A DNA stretch of 64,000 bases from Larkinella terrae (GCF_009668025.1 NZ_WJXZ01000001.1:549814-613813), one strand, 5' to 3'; shown: positions 26,471 to 35,220, counted from the first letter of the stretch. Notes: generated from the letters alone by a model not told the origin. Translations and numbers: made by a program.

Positions 26471-27097
26471 ATGATCAGAGTTTCTATTTTCGACGACAAC
26501 GATTCCCTGCGTGAAACGCTCAGCCTGGTTTTCGACGCCACCGACGACCTGATCGTGACCGGCCAGTACCCCAACGCCCTCGATGCCGTCGCCTGCGTGC
26601 AGCGCGACCAGCCCGACGTGGTATTGATGGACATCGACATGCCCGGCCTCACCGGCATTGAAGCCGTTCGTCTGATCCGGCAAACCAGCTACAACCCCAG
26701 AATTCTGATGTTAACGGTTTTTGACGATACCGAACGTATTTTTGCGGCCATCCAGGCCGGTGCGGTCGGGTATCTGCTCAAAAAAACACCCTCGACTAAG
26801 CTCATTGAATCGATCCGGGATGTGATGGAGGGCGGAGCTGCCATGACGCCGTCGATTGCCCTGAAAGTGATGGAAGCGTTTCGCCAGCCGAAACCCAATA
26901 CGTACGCCCTGACGGAAAAGGAAAAAGAAGTTCTGCAGCGGCTCGTGGCGGGGGATTCCTACAAACTCATCGCCGACCACTGCCGCATGAGCATGGGGAC
27001 CGTTCGGACGCACATCGTGAACATTTACGAAAAACTCCACGTCAACTCCAAATCCGAAGCGGTGGTGAAGGCGCTGAAAACCGGGATGTTTAAATAA
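26471..27097 (+). CDS. NarL/LuxR family response regulator
   Basis: Partner of the preceding kinase. The receiver domain has the acidic pair D8-D9, the phospho-acceptor D54 in VVLMDIDMPG, and the conserved Thr and Lys (LTVFDD, LLKKTPS). The C-terminal LuxR-type helix-turn-helix (about 145-205) reads ALTEKEKEVLQRLVAGDSYK and ends MSMGTVRTHIVNIYEKLHV. At 208 residues it is full length. Its DNA targets cannot be seen; the neighbours give no clue. Confidence 0.93.
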   Translation: MIRVSIFDDNDSLRETLSLVFDATDDLIVTGQYPNALDAVACVQRDQPDVVLMDIDMPGLTGIEAVRLIRQTSYNPRILMLTVFDDTERIFAAIQAGAVGYLLKKTPSTKLIESIRDVMEGGAAMTPSIALKVMEAFRQPKPNTYALTEKEKEVLQRLVAGDSYKLIADHCRMSMGTVRTHIVNIYEKLHVNSKSEAVVKALKTGMFK

Positions 27098-27129
27098 GCG
27101 AGGTTGTTATGTCTGGTTGCCCGGGCTTT

Positions 27130-27714
27130 CTACAATAATGTCGATAAGTTTACCTCAAGCCCCGGTAAAACCGCTTCGCCCAAAAGCGGCTCCGTAAATG
27201 CTTTGGTTTGCGGTTCGGCATCCGGCCGATAAACCGTGGTTTGTTGCTGGAAAGGATCAATCAGCCAAGCCAGCCGAACACCGTTCTGGAGGTACTTCTC
27301 CATTTTAGCAGGAAGCGAATACCGCTCATCCCGATCCGACATGAGTTCGATCACAAAATCGGGGCAAATCCGGGCAAACTTGTGTTTATCGGCATCGGGT
27401 ACTGAATTCCAGCGTTCATTGCTAATCCAGGCCACATCCGGAGCACGGACAGAGGTATCGGGTAGCGTAAAACCGCCATTTGAATCGGTGACCTTACCTA
27501 ATTTTGCCATACGGTTCCATATTCCGATTTCAATGACAAGATCAGCATTTTTAATACTCGTATTCGTTCCGGTAGGCATCTGAAAATAGATTTGACCGTC
27601 TTCAGCCCGTTCGATGCGTAACTCAGGATTAGCCTTACAGAATTCATAGAATTCATCTTCCGTGAAATGGCCATCCTCGGAAATAAAAGGGGGAATATTT
27701 AACGGGAAATACAT
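27130..27714 (-). CDS. Uma2 family (DUF820) putative nuclease
   Basis: A protein of the PD-(D/E)xK-related Uma2 family, starting most likely at MYFPLNIPPFISEDG (194 residues); the frame is open to 27768. The fold residues are seen in RAPDVAWISNERW (Asp), FVIELMSDRD (Glu) and LPAKMEKYLQNGVRLAWLIDP (Lys). The conserved ending, with the strand WLIDPFQQQTTVYR, is typical. Family members occur singly in many Bacteroidota and cyanobacteria; their substrate is not established. No methylase or antitoxin gene is adjacent. Confidence 0.8.
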   Translation of the reverse strand: MYFPLNIPPFISEDGHFTEDEFYEFCKANPELRIERAEDGQIYFQMPTGTNTSIKNADLVIEIGIWNRMAKLGKVTDSNGGFTLPDTSVRAPDVAWISNERWNSVPDADKHKFARICPDFVIELMSDRDERYSLPAKMEKYLQNGVRLAWLIDPFQQQTTVYRPDAEPQTKAFTEPLLGEAVLPGLEVNLSTLL

Positions 27715-27754
27715 AAGTCGTTTTTCAGATAGACGCTCAACTGTATTAAAAGTA

Positions 27755-27800
27755 ACGAAAAAACGCAAAAAAGCGCGATTCCGTTTCCGAAACCGCGCTT
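27755..27800 (-). terminator. Intrinsic terminator after ahcY
   Basis: Hairpin 27771-27800 (AAGCGCG and CGCGCTT at the base, with an imperfect inner stem) is followed on the minus strand by a T-rich run, TTTTTTGCGTTTTTT. Confidence 0.7.
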
Positions 27801-27810
27801 GCTGAAAGAT

Positions 27811-27874
27811 GAGTTATGAATGATGAACGATGTGCTAAAATGTGAAAGCAATCATCGTTCATCATCCATAATTC
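27811..27874. repeat. Inverted repeat between ahcY and the Uma2 gene
   Basis: Arms of 22 bases (27811-27832 and 27853-27874; GAGTTATGAATGATGAACGA and complement with two mismatches) made of short TGATGAA-like units. It begins 10 bases past the ahcY stop, ahead of the intrinsic terminator. Confidence 0.65.
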
Positions 27875-27883
27875 AACATTTAA

Positions 27884-29200
27884 TTAGTACCGATACAGCT
27901 CCGATTTGAACGGTCCTTCGGTGGTGACGCCGATGTATTCCGCCTGCTCCTGCTCCAGTTTTTCCAGTTTCGCACCAACGTGATCGAGATGCAAAGCCGC
28001 TACTTTTTCGTCGAGGTGTTTCGGCAGAATGTATACTTTGTTTTCGTATTTGTCCGAATTGTTCCAAAGCTCCAACTGCGCCAGCGTCTGGTTCGAGAAC
28101 GAGCACGACATCACGAACGACGGGTGCCCCATCGCCACGCCCAGGTTCACCAGACGACCTTCGGCCAGCACGATGATTTCCTTGCCGTCGATCTCGTACA
28201 GATCTACCTGCGGTTTGATCTGGCTTTTGTTCGAACCGTAGTTTTTGTTCAGCCACGCCATGTCGATTTCGTTGTCGAAGTGGCCGATGTTACACACCAC
28301 GGCTTTGTCTTTCATCGCCTTGAAGTGGCGATCTTTCACGATGTTGATGTTCCCGGTAGCCGTTACGAAAATGTTCGCCCGCGTAGCCGCTTCGTCCATC
28401 GTTACGACTTCGTAACCGTCCATCGCAGCCTGCAGCGCACAAATCGGGTCGATTTCGGTCACCAGTACGCGGCAACCTGCGCCCCGCAACGACTCCGCCG
28501 AACCTTTACCCACGTCACCATATCCGGCCACAACCGCTACTTTACCGGCCAGCATCAGATCGGTTCCCCGACGGATGGCATCGACCAGCGACTCGCGGCA
28601 GCCGTATTTGTTATCGAATTTCGATTTCGTCACCGAGTCATTTACGTTGATGGCGGGCAGGTGCAGCGTGCCATTTTTCATGCGCTCGTACAAGCGGTGA
28701 ACACCCGTCGTGGTTTCTTCCGACAGGCCTTTGATGCCCGAAATCAGTTCCGGATACACGTCAAAAACCATGTTGGTCAGGTCACCACCGTCGTCCAGAA
28801 TCATGTTCAGCGGTTTCTTTTCTTCGCCGAAAAACAAGGTCTGCTCGATACACCAGTTGAACTCTTCTTCGTTCATTCCCTTCCACGCATACACCGAAAT
28901 ACCGGCGGCAGCGATGGCGGCAGCGGCATGATCCTGCGTCGAGAAAATGTTACAAGATGACCAGGTCACTTCTGCACCCAGTTCCACCAGGGTTTCGATC
29001 AGCACGGCGGTTTGGATCGTCATGTGCAGACAGCCCGCAATGCGCGAACCGGCCAGCGGTTTCGACGGTCCGAACTCTTTCCGAAGCGACATCAGACCCG
29101 GCATTTCGGCCTCGGCCAACCGGATTTCCTTGCGGCCCCACTCGGCCAGCGCAATATCTTTAACTTTGTAGGGAACGTAGGTGGATGTTTCTGTAGACAT
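27884..29200 (-). CDS. ahcY: Adenosylhomocysteinase
   Basis: Hydrolyses S-adenosylhomocysteine to adenosine and homocysteine, removing the product that inhibits methyltransferases. The 438 residues carry the signatures [17 protein letters not shown] and the NAD-binding [17 protein letters not shown]; the C-terminus ends KSELYRY, close to the expected KxxxYRY. The length is usual. It follows the aminotransferase on the same strand across an 84-base gap that contains a perfect 39-bp palindrome, so co-transcription is uncertain. An intrinsic terminator lies downstream. Confidence 0.96.
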   Translation of the reverse strand: MSTETSTYVPYKVKDIALAEWGRKEIRLAEAEMPGLMSLRKEFGPSKPLAGSRIAGCLHMTIQTAVLIETLVELGAEVTWSSCNIFSTQDHAAAAIAAAGISVYAWKGMNEEEFNWCIEQTLFFGEEKKPLNMILDDGGDLTNMVFDVYPELISGIKGLSEETTTGVHRLYERMKNGTLHLPAINVNDSVTKSKFDNKYGCRESLVDAIRRGTDLMLAGKVAVVAGYGDVGKGSAESLRGAGCRVLVTEIDPICALQAAMDGYEVVTMDEAATRANIFVTATGNINIVKDRHFKAMKDKAVVCNIGHFDNEIDMAWLNKNYGSNKSQIKPQVDLYEIDGKEIIVLAEGRLVNLGVAMGHPSFVMSCSFSNQTLAQLELWNNSDKYENKVYILPKHLDEKVAALHLDHVGAKLEKLEQEQAEYIGVTTEGPFKSELYRY

Positions 29201-29243
29201 AAATAAGTGAAAGTTAATGTTTTATGAAAAGAAAGAGGTGGAC

Positions 29244-29282
29244 GATTGACCATCGACCATTGACAATGGTCGATGGTCAATC
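29244..29282. repeat. Perfect 39-bp palindrome of ATTGACC-type units
   Basis: GATTGACCATCGACCATTG and its exact complement flank a single A. It starts 3 bases past the aminotransferase stop and lies before ahcY. The ATTGACC/GGTCAAT unit recurs in the larger repeats at 40444-40550 and 51013-51120. Confidence 0.85.
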
Positions 29283-29284
29283 AT

Positions 29285-30502
29285 CTACTTCAACGTTGCC
29301 ACGGCGTCTTTGATACGCTGAACGGCTTCGGCCAGGGCTTCGTCGGAAGCCGCCGTGGAGATCCGTAAACCGTAGGGAGCACCAAAACCGGACCCGGCTA
29401 CCGTTGCGACGTGGGCGGTATTCAGTAACCAGGCCGCAAAATCGTCCGAATCGTTGATGGTCGTCGTGCCGTCCGATTTTCCGTAGTAATAGCTGATGTC
29501 GGGGAATGCGTAGAAAGCGCCTTCCGGTACGTTGACCTTGAAACCGGGGATTTCTTTCAGCAGTTTAACCACCAGATCCCGGCGACGTTCGTAGGCTTTC
29601 GACATTTCCCGGGTGGGTTCCATCGGACCATTCAGGGCGGCCACGGTGGCCCGCTGCGAAATCGAGTTGGTTCCGGATGTAACCTGTCCCTGCAATTTTT
29701 CAACGCCGTCGGCAATCCACTTGGCGGCTCCGATGTAACCGATCCGCCAGCCCGTCATCGCAAAGCCCTTCGCAACCCCGTTCACGGTGATCACGCGGTC
29801 TTTGATTTCCGGAATGGAACCGATGCTGAAATGGCCTTTATTCGTAAAATTGATGTGTTCGTAAATTTCGTCGGCCAGCACAAACACGTTTTCGTGTTTG
29901 GCAACCACTTCGCCAATCGCGCGCAGTTCTTCTTCGCTGTACACCGAACCGGTCGGGTTGTTGGGCGACGCGTACATGACAATTTTCGTGCGGTCAGTAA
30001 TGGCTTCTTCGAGTTGCTCCGCCGTTACTTTGAAGTCGTTTTCAAAAGCGCCGTTCAGAATGACGGACTTGCCTTCGGCGAGTTTCACCATTTCGGAATA
30101 GCTCACCCAGTAAGGCGCCAGAATGATCACTTCGTCGCCGGGATTCACCAGCACCTGAATGACGTTCGCCAGTGAATGCTTGGCACCCGTCGAAACCACG
30201 ATATTTTCCGGTTTCCAGTCAATATTGTTTTCCCGTTTAAACTTATCTGCAATGGCTTTCCGCAGGTCGGCATAACCGGCCACGGGCGAATAACCGTGGT
30301 AGCCTTCGTCGATGGCTTGCTTGGCGGCTTCGCAAATGTGTTTCGGCGTCTTGAAATCAGGTTCTCCAACACTGAGACTGATTACTTTATGGCCCTGAGC
30401 GGCCAGTTCGCGGGCTTTTTTGGTCATCGCCAGTGTCGACGATTCCTCCAGCGCGATGATGCGGTCGGCCAACTGAGTGGCGCTTTCTACCGATACAGAC
30501 AT
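29285..30502 (-). CDS. PLP-dependent aminotransferase, aspartate aminotransferase type
   Basis: A class I fold-type aminotransferase of 405 residues, closest to the aspartate/prephenate aminotransferase subgroup. The PLP lysine is in VNGVAKGFAMTGWRIGYI, with the substrate-binding Arg in the same segment; ASPNNPTGSVYS (the NPTG loop), LADEIYEHI and, near the C-terminus, LRISTAAS hold further PLP and substrate residues. The amino acid preference cannot be read from sequence. The minus-strand TAATTTTG at 30537 is a candidate -7 element. Confidence 0.9.
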   Translation of the reverse strand: MSVSVESATQLADRIIALEESSTLAMTKKARELAAQGHKVISLSVGEPDFKTPKHICEAAKQAIDEGYHGYSPVAGYADLRKAIADKFKRENNIDWKPENIVVSTGAKHSLANVIQVLVNPGDEVIILAPYWVSYSEMVKLAEGKSVILNGAFENDFKVTAEQLEEAITDRTKIVMYASPNNPTGSVYSEEELRAIGEVVAKHENVFVLADEIYEHINFTNKGHFSIGSIPEIKDRVITVNGVAKGFAMTGWRIGYIGAAKWIADGVEKLQGQVTSGTNSISQRATVAALNGPMEPTREMSKAYERRRDLVVKLLKEIPGFKVNVPEGAFYAFPDISYYYGKSDGTTTINDSDDFAAWLLNTAHVATVAGSGFGAPYGLRISTAASDEALAEAVQRIKDAVATLK

Positions 30503-30536
30503 GATGTAATGGGATTGTTCAATAAAATTCCGGGCA

Positions 30537-30544
30537 CAAAATTA
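30537..30544 (-). promoter_or_regulatory. Candidate -7 element of the aminotransferase gene
   Basis: TAATTTTG on the minus strand matches TAnnTTTG, 35 bases before the start codon. No clear -33 element. Confidence 0.4.
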
Positions 30545-30625
30545 CTAACTATCTCCTGATAACTGCGTATTATTTAAATATTTATACGGAACGGCCGGGA
30601 AATTGAACCTATTCAATTCTTTCTT

Positions 30626-31399
30626 CTATCCAATAATTTGAAACGCATCAGCGTCCCGATTGGCCGGAAACCGCTCGCGGTACGCCCTCAAATCCTCCAG
30701 CGACAGGTTGGTTTGGAAAACCGTTTCCATATCACGTTGCCGGAAAATTACCTCCCCTTTCGGGTCAATAAGGCTCGAATCGCCCGCATATTGGTGGCCG
30801 TTTCCGTCTTCTCCGACCCGGTTTACCCCCGCCACATACGCCAGATTTTCGATGGCGCGGGCCTGCAAAAGGGCGTTCCAGGCCAGGCTGCGGGGCGCGG
30901 GCCAGTTGGCGACATAGAGCAGAAGATCATAGTCCAGATCCGTGTTTCGGCTCCAGACCGGAAACCGCAGGTCGTAGCAAATCAGGGGGCAGATGTTCCA
31001 GCCTTTCCAGGATTTAATGAGCCGTTTTGCCCCGGCGGTGTACGTCCGGTCTTCTTCGGCCATTCGGAACAAATGCCGTTTGTCGTAGACATCGAACGAG
31101 CCGTCGGGTTCCATCCAGATCAGCCGGTTGTAAAATTGTCCTTTTTCCTGTACGATGTAACTGCCCGTCACCACGGCCCCGGATTGAGCCGCCATTTGCT
31201 TCAGCCAGCGGAACGTCGTCAGATTCATTGGTTCGGCCAGCGGAGCGGCATTCATCGTAAAACCGGTCGTAAACATTTCCGGCAGCACAATGAGATCGGT
31301 TTTTTCGGGCAGAGCGAAGATTTTCTCTTCCAGCATTGCGCGGTTAGCCGTCGGATTTTCCCAGTGAAGCGGGGTTTGCAGCAGGGTGAGGTGGAGCAT
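30626..31399 (-). CDS. Nitrilase superfamily amidohydrolase (omega-amidase type)
   Basis: A 257-residue carbon-nitrogen hydrolase with the catalytic Glu-Lys-Cys triad: Glu in VLPEMFTTGF (about 41), Lys in YDKRHLFRM (about 107) and Cys in CPLICYDLRFPVW (about 141). The size and the TGF and DLRFP motifs are nearest to the YafV/omega-amidase subgroup, which hydrolyses alpha-ketoglutaramate and alpha-ketosuccinamate, a metabolite-repair role. It is the last gene of ruvX-def-nitrilase, 5 bases after the def stop. Confidence 0.85.
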   Translation of the reverse strand: MLHLTLLQTPLHWENPTANRAMLEEKIFALPEKTDLIVLPEMFTTGFTMNAAPLAEPMNLTTFRWLKQMAAQSGAVVTGSYIVQEKGQFYNRLIWMEPDGSFDVYDKRHLFRMAEEDRTYTAGAKRLIKSWKGWNICPLICYDLRFPVWSRNTDLDYDLLLYVANWPAPRSLAWNALLQARAIENLAYVAGVNRVGEDGNGHQYAGDSSLIDPKGEVIFRQRDMETVFQTNLSLEDLRAYRERFPANRDADAFQIIG

Positions 31400-31404
31400 T
31401 GGCT

Positions 31405-31980
31405 CTATTTCGGGAACTTCATTTTATAATCCGCTTTCACGTTGCCGCGCGTAATATCGGCCAGTTTTTTCTTCATCAACTGCCGTTTCAGCGGGGGCAG
31501 GTAGTCGGTAAACAGCTTCCCTTCGAGGTGGTCGTATTCGTGCTGGATGATGCGGGCGGCCATGCCGTCGTATTCCTCGATGTGTTCGTTCCAGTCGGTA
31601 TCGAAATACTGAATCTTGACGATTTCGGGCCGGAACACCTCACCCCGGATCTGCGGAATGCTCAGGCAGCCTTCCTCAAAACCCCACTCGTCGCCGTCTT
31701 CTTCCAGGATCTGCGGGTTGATAAACACCTTCTTAAAACCCAGCAGACTCGGGTCCTTGTCTTCCTCCGGTTCGTCTTCGTTAAGGGCGGTACCATCGAC
31801 GACAAACAGGCGGATGCTTTTGCCGACCTGGGGAGCCGCCAGCCCGATGCCCGATGCGTTGTACATCGTCTCGAACATATCTTCACTGAATTTCTTGACA
31901 TCGATGCTCCCCTTCTCAATGTCCTTCGCCCGTTTTCGCAAAACCGAGTCGCCGTAAGCTATAATTGGGTATACCATCAC
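31405..31980 (-). CDS. def: Peptide deformylase
   Basis: Removes the N-formyl group from nascent proteins. All three motifs are present: GIGLAAPQVG, EEGCLSIP (Cys is a metal ligand) and QHEYDHLEG (two His ligands and the catalytic Glu). It has 191 residues with an acidic insertion (NEDEPEEDKDPS) usual in Bacteroidota. The second Met is as likely a start as the first. It overlaps the ruvX stop by 4 bases and so is probably translated by coupling. Confidence 0.95.
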   Translation of the reverse strand: MMVYPIIAYGDSVLRKRAKDIEKGSIDVKKFSEDMFETMYNASGIGLAAPQVGKSIRLFVVDGTALNEDEPEEDKDPSLLGFKKVFINPQILEEDGDEWGFEEGCLSIPQIRGEVFRPEIVKIQYFDTDWNEHIEEYDGMAARIIQHEYDHLEGKLFTDYLPPLKRQLMKKKLADITRGNVKADYKMKFPK

Positions 31981-32390
31981 CTTTTGGATTCCATGAACGA
32001 TTGTAAAATGATCACTGCACTCACTTTGTCGATGTTGCCTTTTTCGCGCCGGTCTTTTTTACTGGTTCCGGCGGCAATCATGGCCTGCAACGCCATCGCC
32101 GACGTAAACCGCTCATCGTGCCAATGCACCGGAATGTCCGGAAAAGCGGTTTTCAATTTACTGACAAAACCCTTCACCCGGGGCGTATTGTCGGTATCGG
32201 TTCCGTCCAGGCGTGTGGGCAACCCGACCACAAACGCTTCGACCGGTTCGCTGGCGACATACCGTTTCAGGTAGTCCAGCAACTGATACGTCGGGACGGT
32301 TTCGAGCGCCGTTGCGATAATCTGCAATGGGTCCGTAACGGCCAGGCCGGTGCGTTTCGTTCCGTAATCAATGGCCAGCAATCTCGGCAA
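31977..32390 (-). CDS. ruvX: Putative pre-16S rRNA nuclease / Holliday junction resolvase-like protein
   Basis: A 137-residue RNase H-fold protein of the YqgF family. The first acidic residue is in LAIDYGTKRTGLAVTD, the second in VVGLPTRLDG, and the third in HWHDERFTSAMA. Family members finish 16S rRNA 5' ends in E. coli; a Holliday junction role has also been proposed. It is the first gene of ruvX-def-nitrilase and has a -7 candidate at 32414 on the minus strand. Confidence 0.92.
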   Translation of the reverse strand: MPRLLAIDYGTKRTGLAVTDPLQIIATALETVPTYQLLDYLKRYVASEPVEAFVVGLPTRLDGTDTDNTPRVKGFVSKLKTAFPDIPVHWHDERFTSAMALQAMIAAGTSKKDRREKGNIDKVSAVIILQSFMESKR

Positions 32391-32413
32391 AGTAACTTTT
32401 GTTAAATGATTTG

Positions 32414-32421
32414 CAAATATA
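32414..32421 (-). promoter_or_regulatory. Candidate -7 element of the ruvX-def-nitrilase operon
   Basis: TATATTTG on the minus strand, 24 bases before the ruvX start codon. Confidence 0.45.
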
Positions 32422-32472
32422 CGGAAATACGTGCGGGGTGTTTATATTCACCGCAAATCCTTCTCCAATCCG

Positions 32473-32964
32473 ATGCCGAAGATGAATTTTTGCCCCCAAT
32501 GCGCTTCCGCATTGGTTCTGGGTGTGGCCGGAGGGCGCGAACGGCTCGTTTGTTCAGCCGCCTGTGGTTACATTTTCTGGAATAATCCGCTCCCGGTGGT
32601 CGGCGCCATCGTCGAGTATACCGACAACAGCGTCATCCTGATTCAAAACCGGGGCTGGCCCGCCGAGTGGTTCGGGTTGGTGACCGGTTTTCTGGAGCCG
32701 GGCGAAGAACCGGATGCTGCGATTTTGCGGGAAATTAAGGAGGAGATTGGGCTGGAAGCCGAAATTGTGGAGCGGCTGGGTGTGTACACGTTTTACCAGC
32801 GCAACGAAATCATCATCACTTACCACGTCCGGGCCCGGGGCGAAATTCGGATGGACGAAGAAGAACTTCAGGCGTATAAAATTGTACCGATTCCGGAGCT
32901 GAAACCCTGGCCGTTCGGAACCGGCCCGGCAGTAAAAGACTGGCTGAAGAACTGGGGACTATGA
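32473..32964 (+). CDS. Nudix hydrolase with N-terminal zinc ribbon
   Basis: A protein of about 164 residues (start MPKMNFCPQC; the Met three codons on is equally possible). A zinc ribbon with CPQC and CSAAC (about 7-30) precedes a Nudix domain whose box reads GFLEPGEEPDAAILREIKEE and then IG, a perfect match to Gx5Ex7REUxEExGU. Zinc ribbon plus Nudix resembles NudC-like NADH pyrophosphatases, but the SQPWPFPQS motif of NudC is replaced by LKPWPFGTGPA, so the substrate may differ. Its TGA stop lies inside the left arm of an inverted repeat. Confidence 0.85.
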   Translation: MPKMNFCPQCASALVLGVAGGRERLVCSAACGYIFWNNPLPVVGAIVEYTDNSVILIQNRGWPAEWFGLVTGFLEPGEEPDAAILREIKEEIGLEAEIVERLGVYTFYQRNEIIITYHVRARGEIRMDEEELQAYKIVPIPELKPWPFGTGPAVKDWLKNWGL

Positions 32965-33069
32965 TTACGATGATGAGAATGATAGATTTATATGAAACAC
33001 ATCGAAAGCTATTTCATCATTTGGATCTGATTCATCACCGCAATCATTCTCATCACCGTAATCATAGTC
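32957..33069. repeat. Long inverted repeat carrying the stop codons of both flanking genes
   Basis: Arms of 27 bases (32957-32983 and 33043-33069), one mismatch, made of GATTA(C/T)GATGA-type units. The Nudix TGA (32962-32964) is in the left arm and the VOC TGA (33062-33064) in the right arm; both genes end Gly-Leu-stop from the same arm sequence. Confidence 0.85.
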
Positions 33070-33433
33070 CGTACTTTACCATATCAATCCCGATCCCGTT
33101 TGGATCGACGATGGCAAAGTGGCGGTCGCCCCAGGGTTCGTCGCGGAGTTCGATTTCAATGGGGACATTCAGCGACTGCATGTGCGCGTATTCTGCATCC
33201 ACATCGTCTACTTCAATCGTCAGGTAAACACCTTCGCCCGTAAACGGTTTTTGAAAAACCGGTCGTTGCGTGGGGTGATTCGGCAATAGAAAACTCAGCT
33301 CGGCCTGCTGATTGGGCGTGTGGAGCAACAGGTAAAAGTCGTTTTCGAACGTGACGCCAAAGTTCAGGACGGTTTGGTAAAACGCCTTGGTTTCGGTCAG
33401 TTTGTCGGTAATAATGCCTGCGTTCAGCTTCAT
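33062..33433 (-). CDS. VOC family (glyoxalase/bleomycin-resistance fold) protein
   Basis: A 123-residue single-domain protein of the vicinal-oxygen-chelate superfamily. It starts KLNAGIITDKLTETKAFYQT, the usual first strand, and ends with EIELRDEPWGDRHFAIVDPN then GIGIDMVKYGL, where the last strand holds the metal-side Asp/Glu. It would act as a dimer. The substrate is unknown. A GyrI-like protein (13 bases upstream) and a WYL regulator share the strand, a grouping seen in other Bacteroidota. Confidence 0.85.
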   Translation of the reverse strand: MKLNAGIITDKLTETKAFYQTVLNFGVTFENDFYLLLHTPNQQAELSFLLPNHPTQRPVFQKPFTGEGVYLTIEVDDVDAEYAHMQSLNVPIEIELRDEPWGDRHFAIVDPNGIGIDMVKYGL

Positions 33434-33445
33434 GGCGATGTCGTT

Positions 33446-33901
33446 TTACAGGATTTGGCGATAAATCTGGGTCACGTTATTCGCCGGATTTTCGAAATCC
33501 ATGTTGACATACGCTTCCCGGCTCAGCGAACCAATCTGGTAACCGCCCCGCACCAAACCGCTCATGAACGAGCCGTACGTCGCCACCAGGGTATCCCAGC
33601 TTCCGTCGTGTTCCGTATAGGCACATTTCCAGCCTTCCAGCTTCTTAAACACCAGTCCGTCAGCCGGTTCACCCTGCACGGCCTGAATCGGCAGTACAAT
33701 ATCGAGACCAAAAACCGTATCCGGTTTGCCATCCACACCCTCGTATTGCCAGATGATCGGGCCGGTAACTTCCAGATCGAGCCGGACGGCTTCGCGGTAG
33801 AGATTCCGGGCGACAGTCCGAACGAACGGACCCAAGTCCTTGAGGGTAGTGCGGGTTGAAAAAGCGAGCGTCGTCAGCGGTTTGGCTTCTTTGATTTCCA
33901 T
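33446..33901 (-). CDS. GyrI-like small-molecule-binding protein
   Basis: A protein of 151 residues if it starts at MEIKEAKPLTTLAFSTRTTL, where the SOUL/GyrI-like (AraC effector-binding) domain begins; 18 open codons upstream are not family-like. The fold is indicated by the opening strand, the central segment LDIVLPIQA and the ending REAYVNMDFENPANNVTQIY. Such stand-alone domains bind hydrophobic ligands or act as gyrase-inhibitor or hydrolase-type proteins; which applies here is unknown. An inverted repeat separates it from the WYL regulator upstream. Confidence 0.75.
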   Translation of the reverse strand: MEIKEAKPLTTLAFSTRTTLKDLGPFVRTVARNLYREAVRLDLEVTGPIIWQYEGVDGKPDTVFGLDIVLPIQAVQGEPADGLVFKKLEGWKCAYTEHDGSWDTLVATYGSFMSGLVRGGYQIGSLSREAYVNMDFENPANNVTQIYRQIL

Positions 33902-33975
33902 ACTAGAGGTGTTTGAGTAAGGTAATACGCCAAAGTAACTGCCGGGTTGTGACAACGGTATGTCAGTAGTCTTGA

Positions 33976-34086
33976 CCGGGATTTAGCTGATTTTACTGAT
34001 CATTCTGATGGCTGGCGCATCAATTAAAAATCATTTTTTATCAGTAAAATCAGCTAAAGCTAGGTTAAAAATCAGCTAAATCCCGG
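33976..34086. repeat. Inverted repeat with two alternative right arms, running into the WYL gene
   Basis: The left arm (33976-34000) can pair over 19 bases with 34040-34058 or, in a different register, over 19 bases with 34068-34086; both matches are exact. The outer right arm is inside the WYL coding region and encodes its last residues. Confidence 0.85.
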
Positions 34087-35027
34087 TTAAGATAGTATTC
34101 CTGCAACTCCAGCACCAGCTCCTTGATCGCTTCCCGGAGCGAATCGGGGGTTTCGACCTGAACCCATTTGCCAAACATCAGCAGCCACCGACCCAGCCCC
34201 TGCGCGTAGAGCGTCATAAACTTCATCCGAACGAATTCACCCTGAGTTTCTTCCGAAACGTAGCCGTATTGATATTTCGACTCCTGAATATGCCGGACCA
34301 CTTTCTTATCAAACCGCACGATCACTTCCACCAGGTTCTGTGTCTGCTGAATTTGTTCGAGGTAAGCCGGTAGCGAAAGCAGGTTCTGACTCGAATACGT
34401 GTGCCCGGTATAGTCCAGTTTCCGGATGCGGTCGACGCGAAAATCGCGGTAATCCTGTCGCAGACGGCAAAAGGCGATGAGATGCCAGCCCGCACCGTAG
34501 TGATACAAACCGACCGGTTCTACTTCCCGGCGGGTGTTTTGGTCGTTGTAAGCCGACCGATAATCCAGCAGAATTACCTGCCGCTGCCCGATGGCCCGCT
34601 GGATTTCACTCAGCAACATATCCGAAAACGGGGGCGTCGTGGGTCGTTTTTCCACCTGAACCCGTGGTTCCAGGTCTTCGAGATGCTCCTGATCCTTACG
34701 TTTCAGCACCGATTTGATTTTGTACAGGGCCGACTCAAACTCCGTCCGGATCGACTCGTCCGAAAACTTTTCGATCACTTTGGCCCCAAACAGCAGCGCG
34801 CTGGCTTCTTCGCGGGTGAGCATAACGGGCGGCAGGTGGTAATCTTCCAGAAAGTAACCGATTCCCGCTTCGGCCCCAATTGGCACCCCCGCTTCCTCCA
34901 GCGACCGGATGTCGCGGTAAATGGTCCGCAGACTGGTCTGGAACCGTTTGGCCAGTTCCTGCGCCTTAACGACGCGCTTGGTCTGGAGGTGTATCAAAAT
35001 GGCGGTCAGTCGGTCGATGCGGTTCAT
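34065..35027 (-). CDS. WYL-domain transcriptional regulator (YafY type)
   Basis: A 320-residue regulator with an N-terminal HTH_11 winged helix (MNRIDRLTAILIHLQTKR to about 60, including SLRTIYRDIRSLEEAG) and a WYL domain (about 135-215; VILLDYRSAYND, EPVGLYHYGAGWHLIAFCRL, DYRDFRVDRI) with a C-terminal extension. WYL domains sense small ligands or nucleic acid ends. The gene is divergent from the solenoid-protein gene and upstream of the GyrI-like and VOC genes, its probable targets. The last seven residues (NRDLADF) and the stop are encoded by the arm of an inverted repeat. Confidence 0.88.
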   Translation of the reverse strand: MNRIDRLTAILIHLQTKRVVKAQELAKRFQTSLRTIYRDIRSLEEAGVPIGAEAGIGYFLEDYHLPPVMLTREEASALLFGAKVIEKFSDESIRTEFESALYKIKSVLKRKDQEHLEDLEPRVQVEKRPTTPPFSDMLLSEIQRAIGQRQVILLDYRSAYNDQNTRREVEPVGLYHYGAGWHLIAFCRLRQDYRDFRVDRIRKLDYTGHTYSSQNLLSLPAYLEQIQQTQNLVEVIVRFDKKVVRHIQESKYQYGYVSEETQGEFVRMKFMTLYAQGLGRWLLMFGKWVQVETPDSLREAIKELVLELQEYYLNRDLADF

Positions 35028-35220
35028 GGCGGGGCGTCAGCGTTTCTGCAAAGGTAACCAGTCGCCGGTTTTCGGGGCAATCCGGGCCATTTGTTTCACG
35101 GAAAGATTTTTTTGAAAACCGCGTGGGGGTATCGTGTCGCCTGGCGGTCTTTAGGACAGATTCGGGAAAAACAGTCACCCGGTTTGATCAACTCATACAA
35201 CAGTAAACGCACAAATAACC

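Noticed and set aside
27130-27714. Uma2 gene as part of a restriction or toxin system
   Set aside because: No methylase, specificity subunit or antitoxin is adjacent; the family is usually single.
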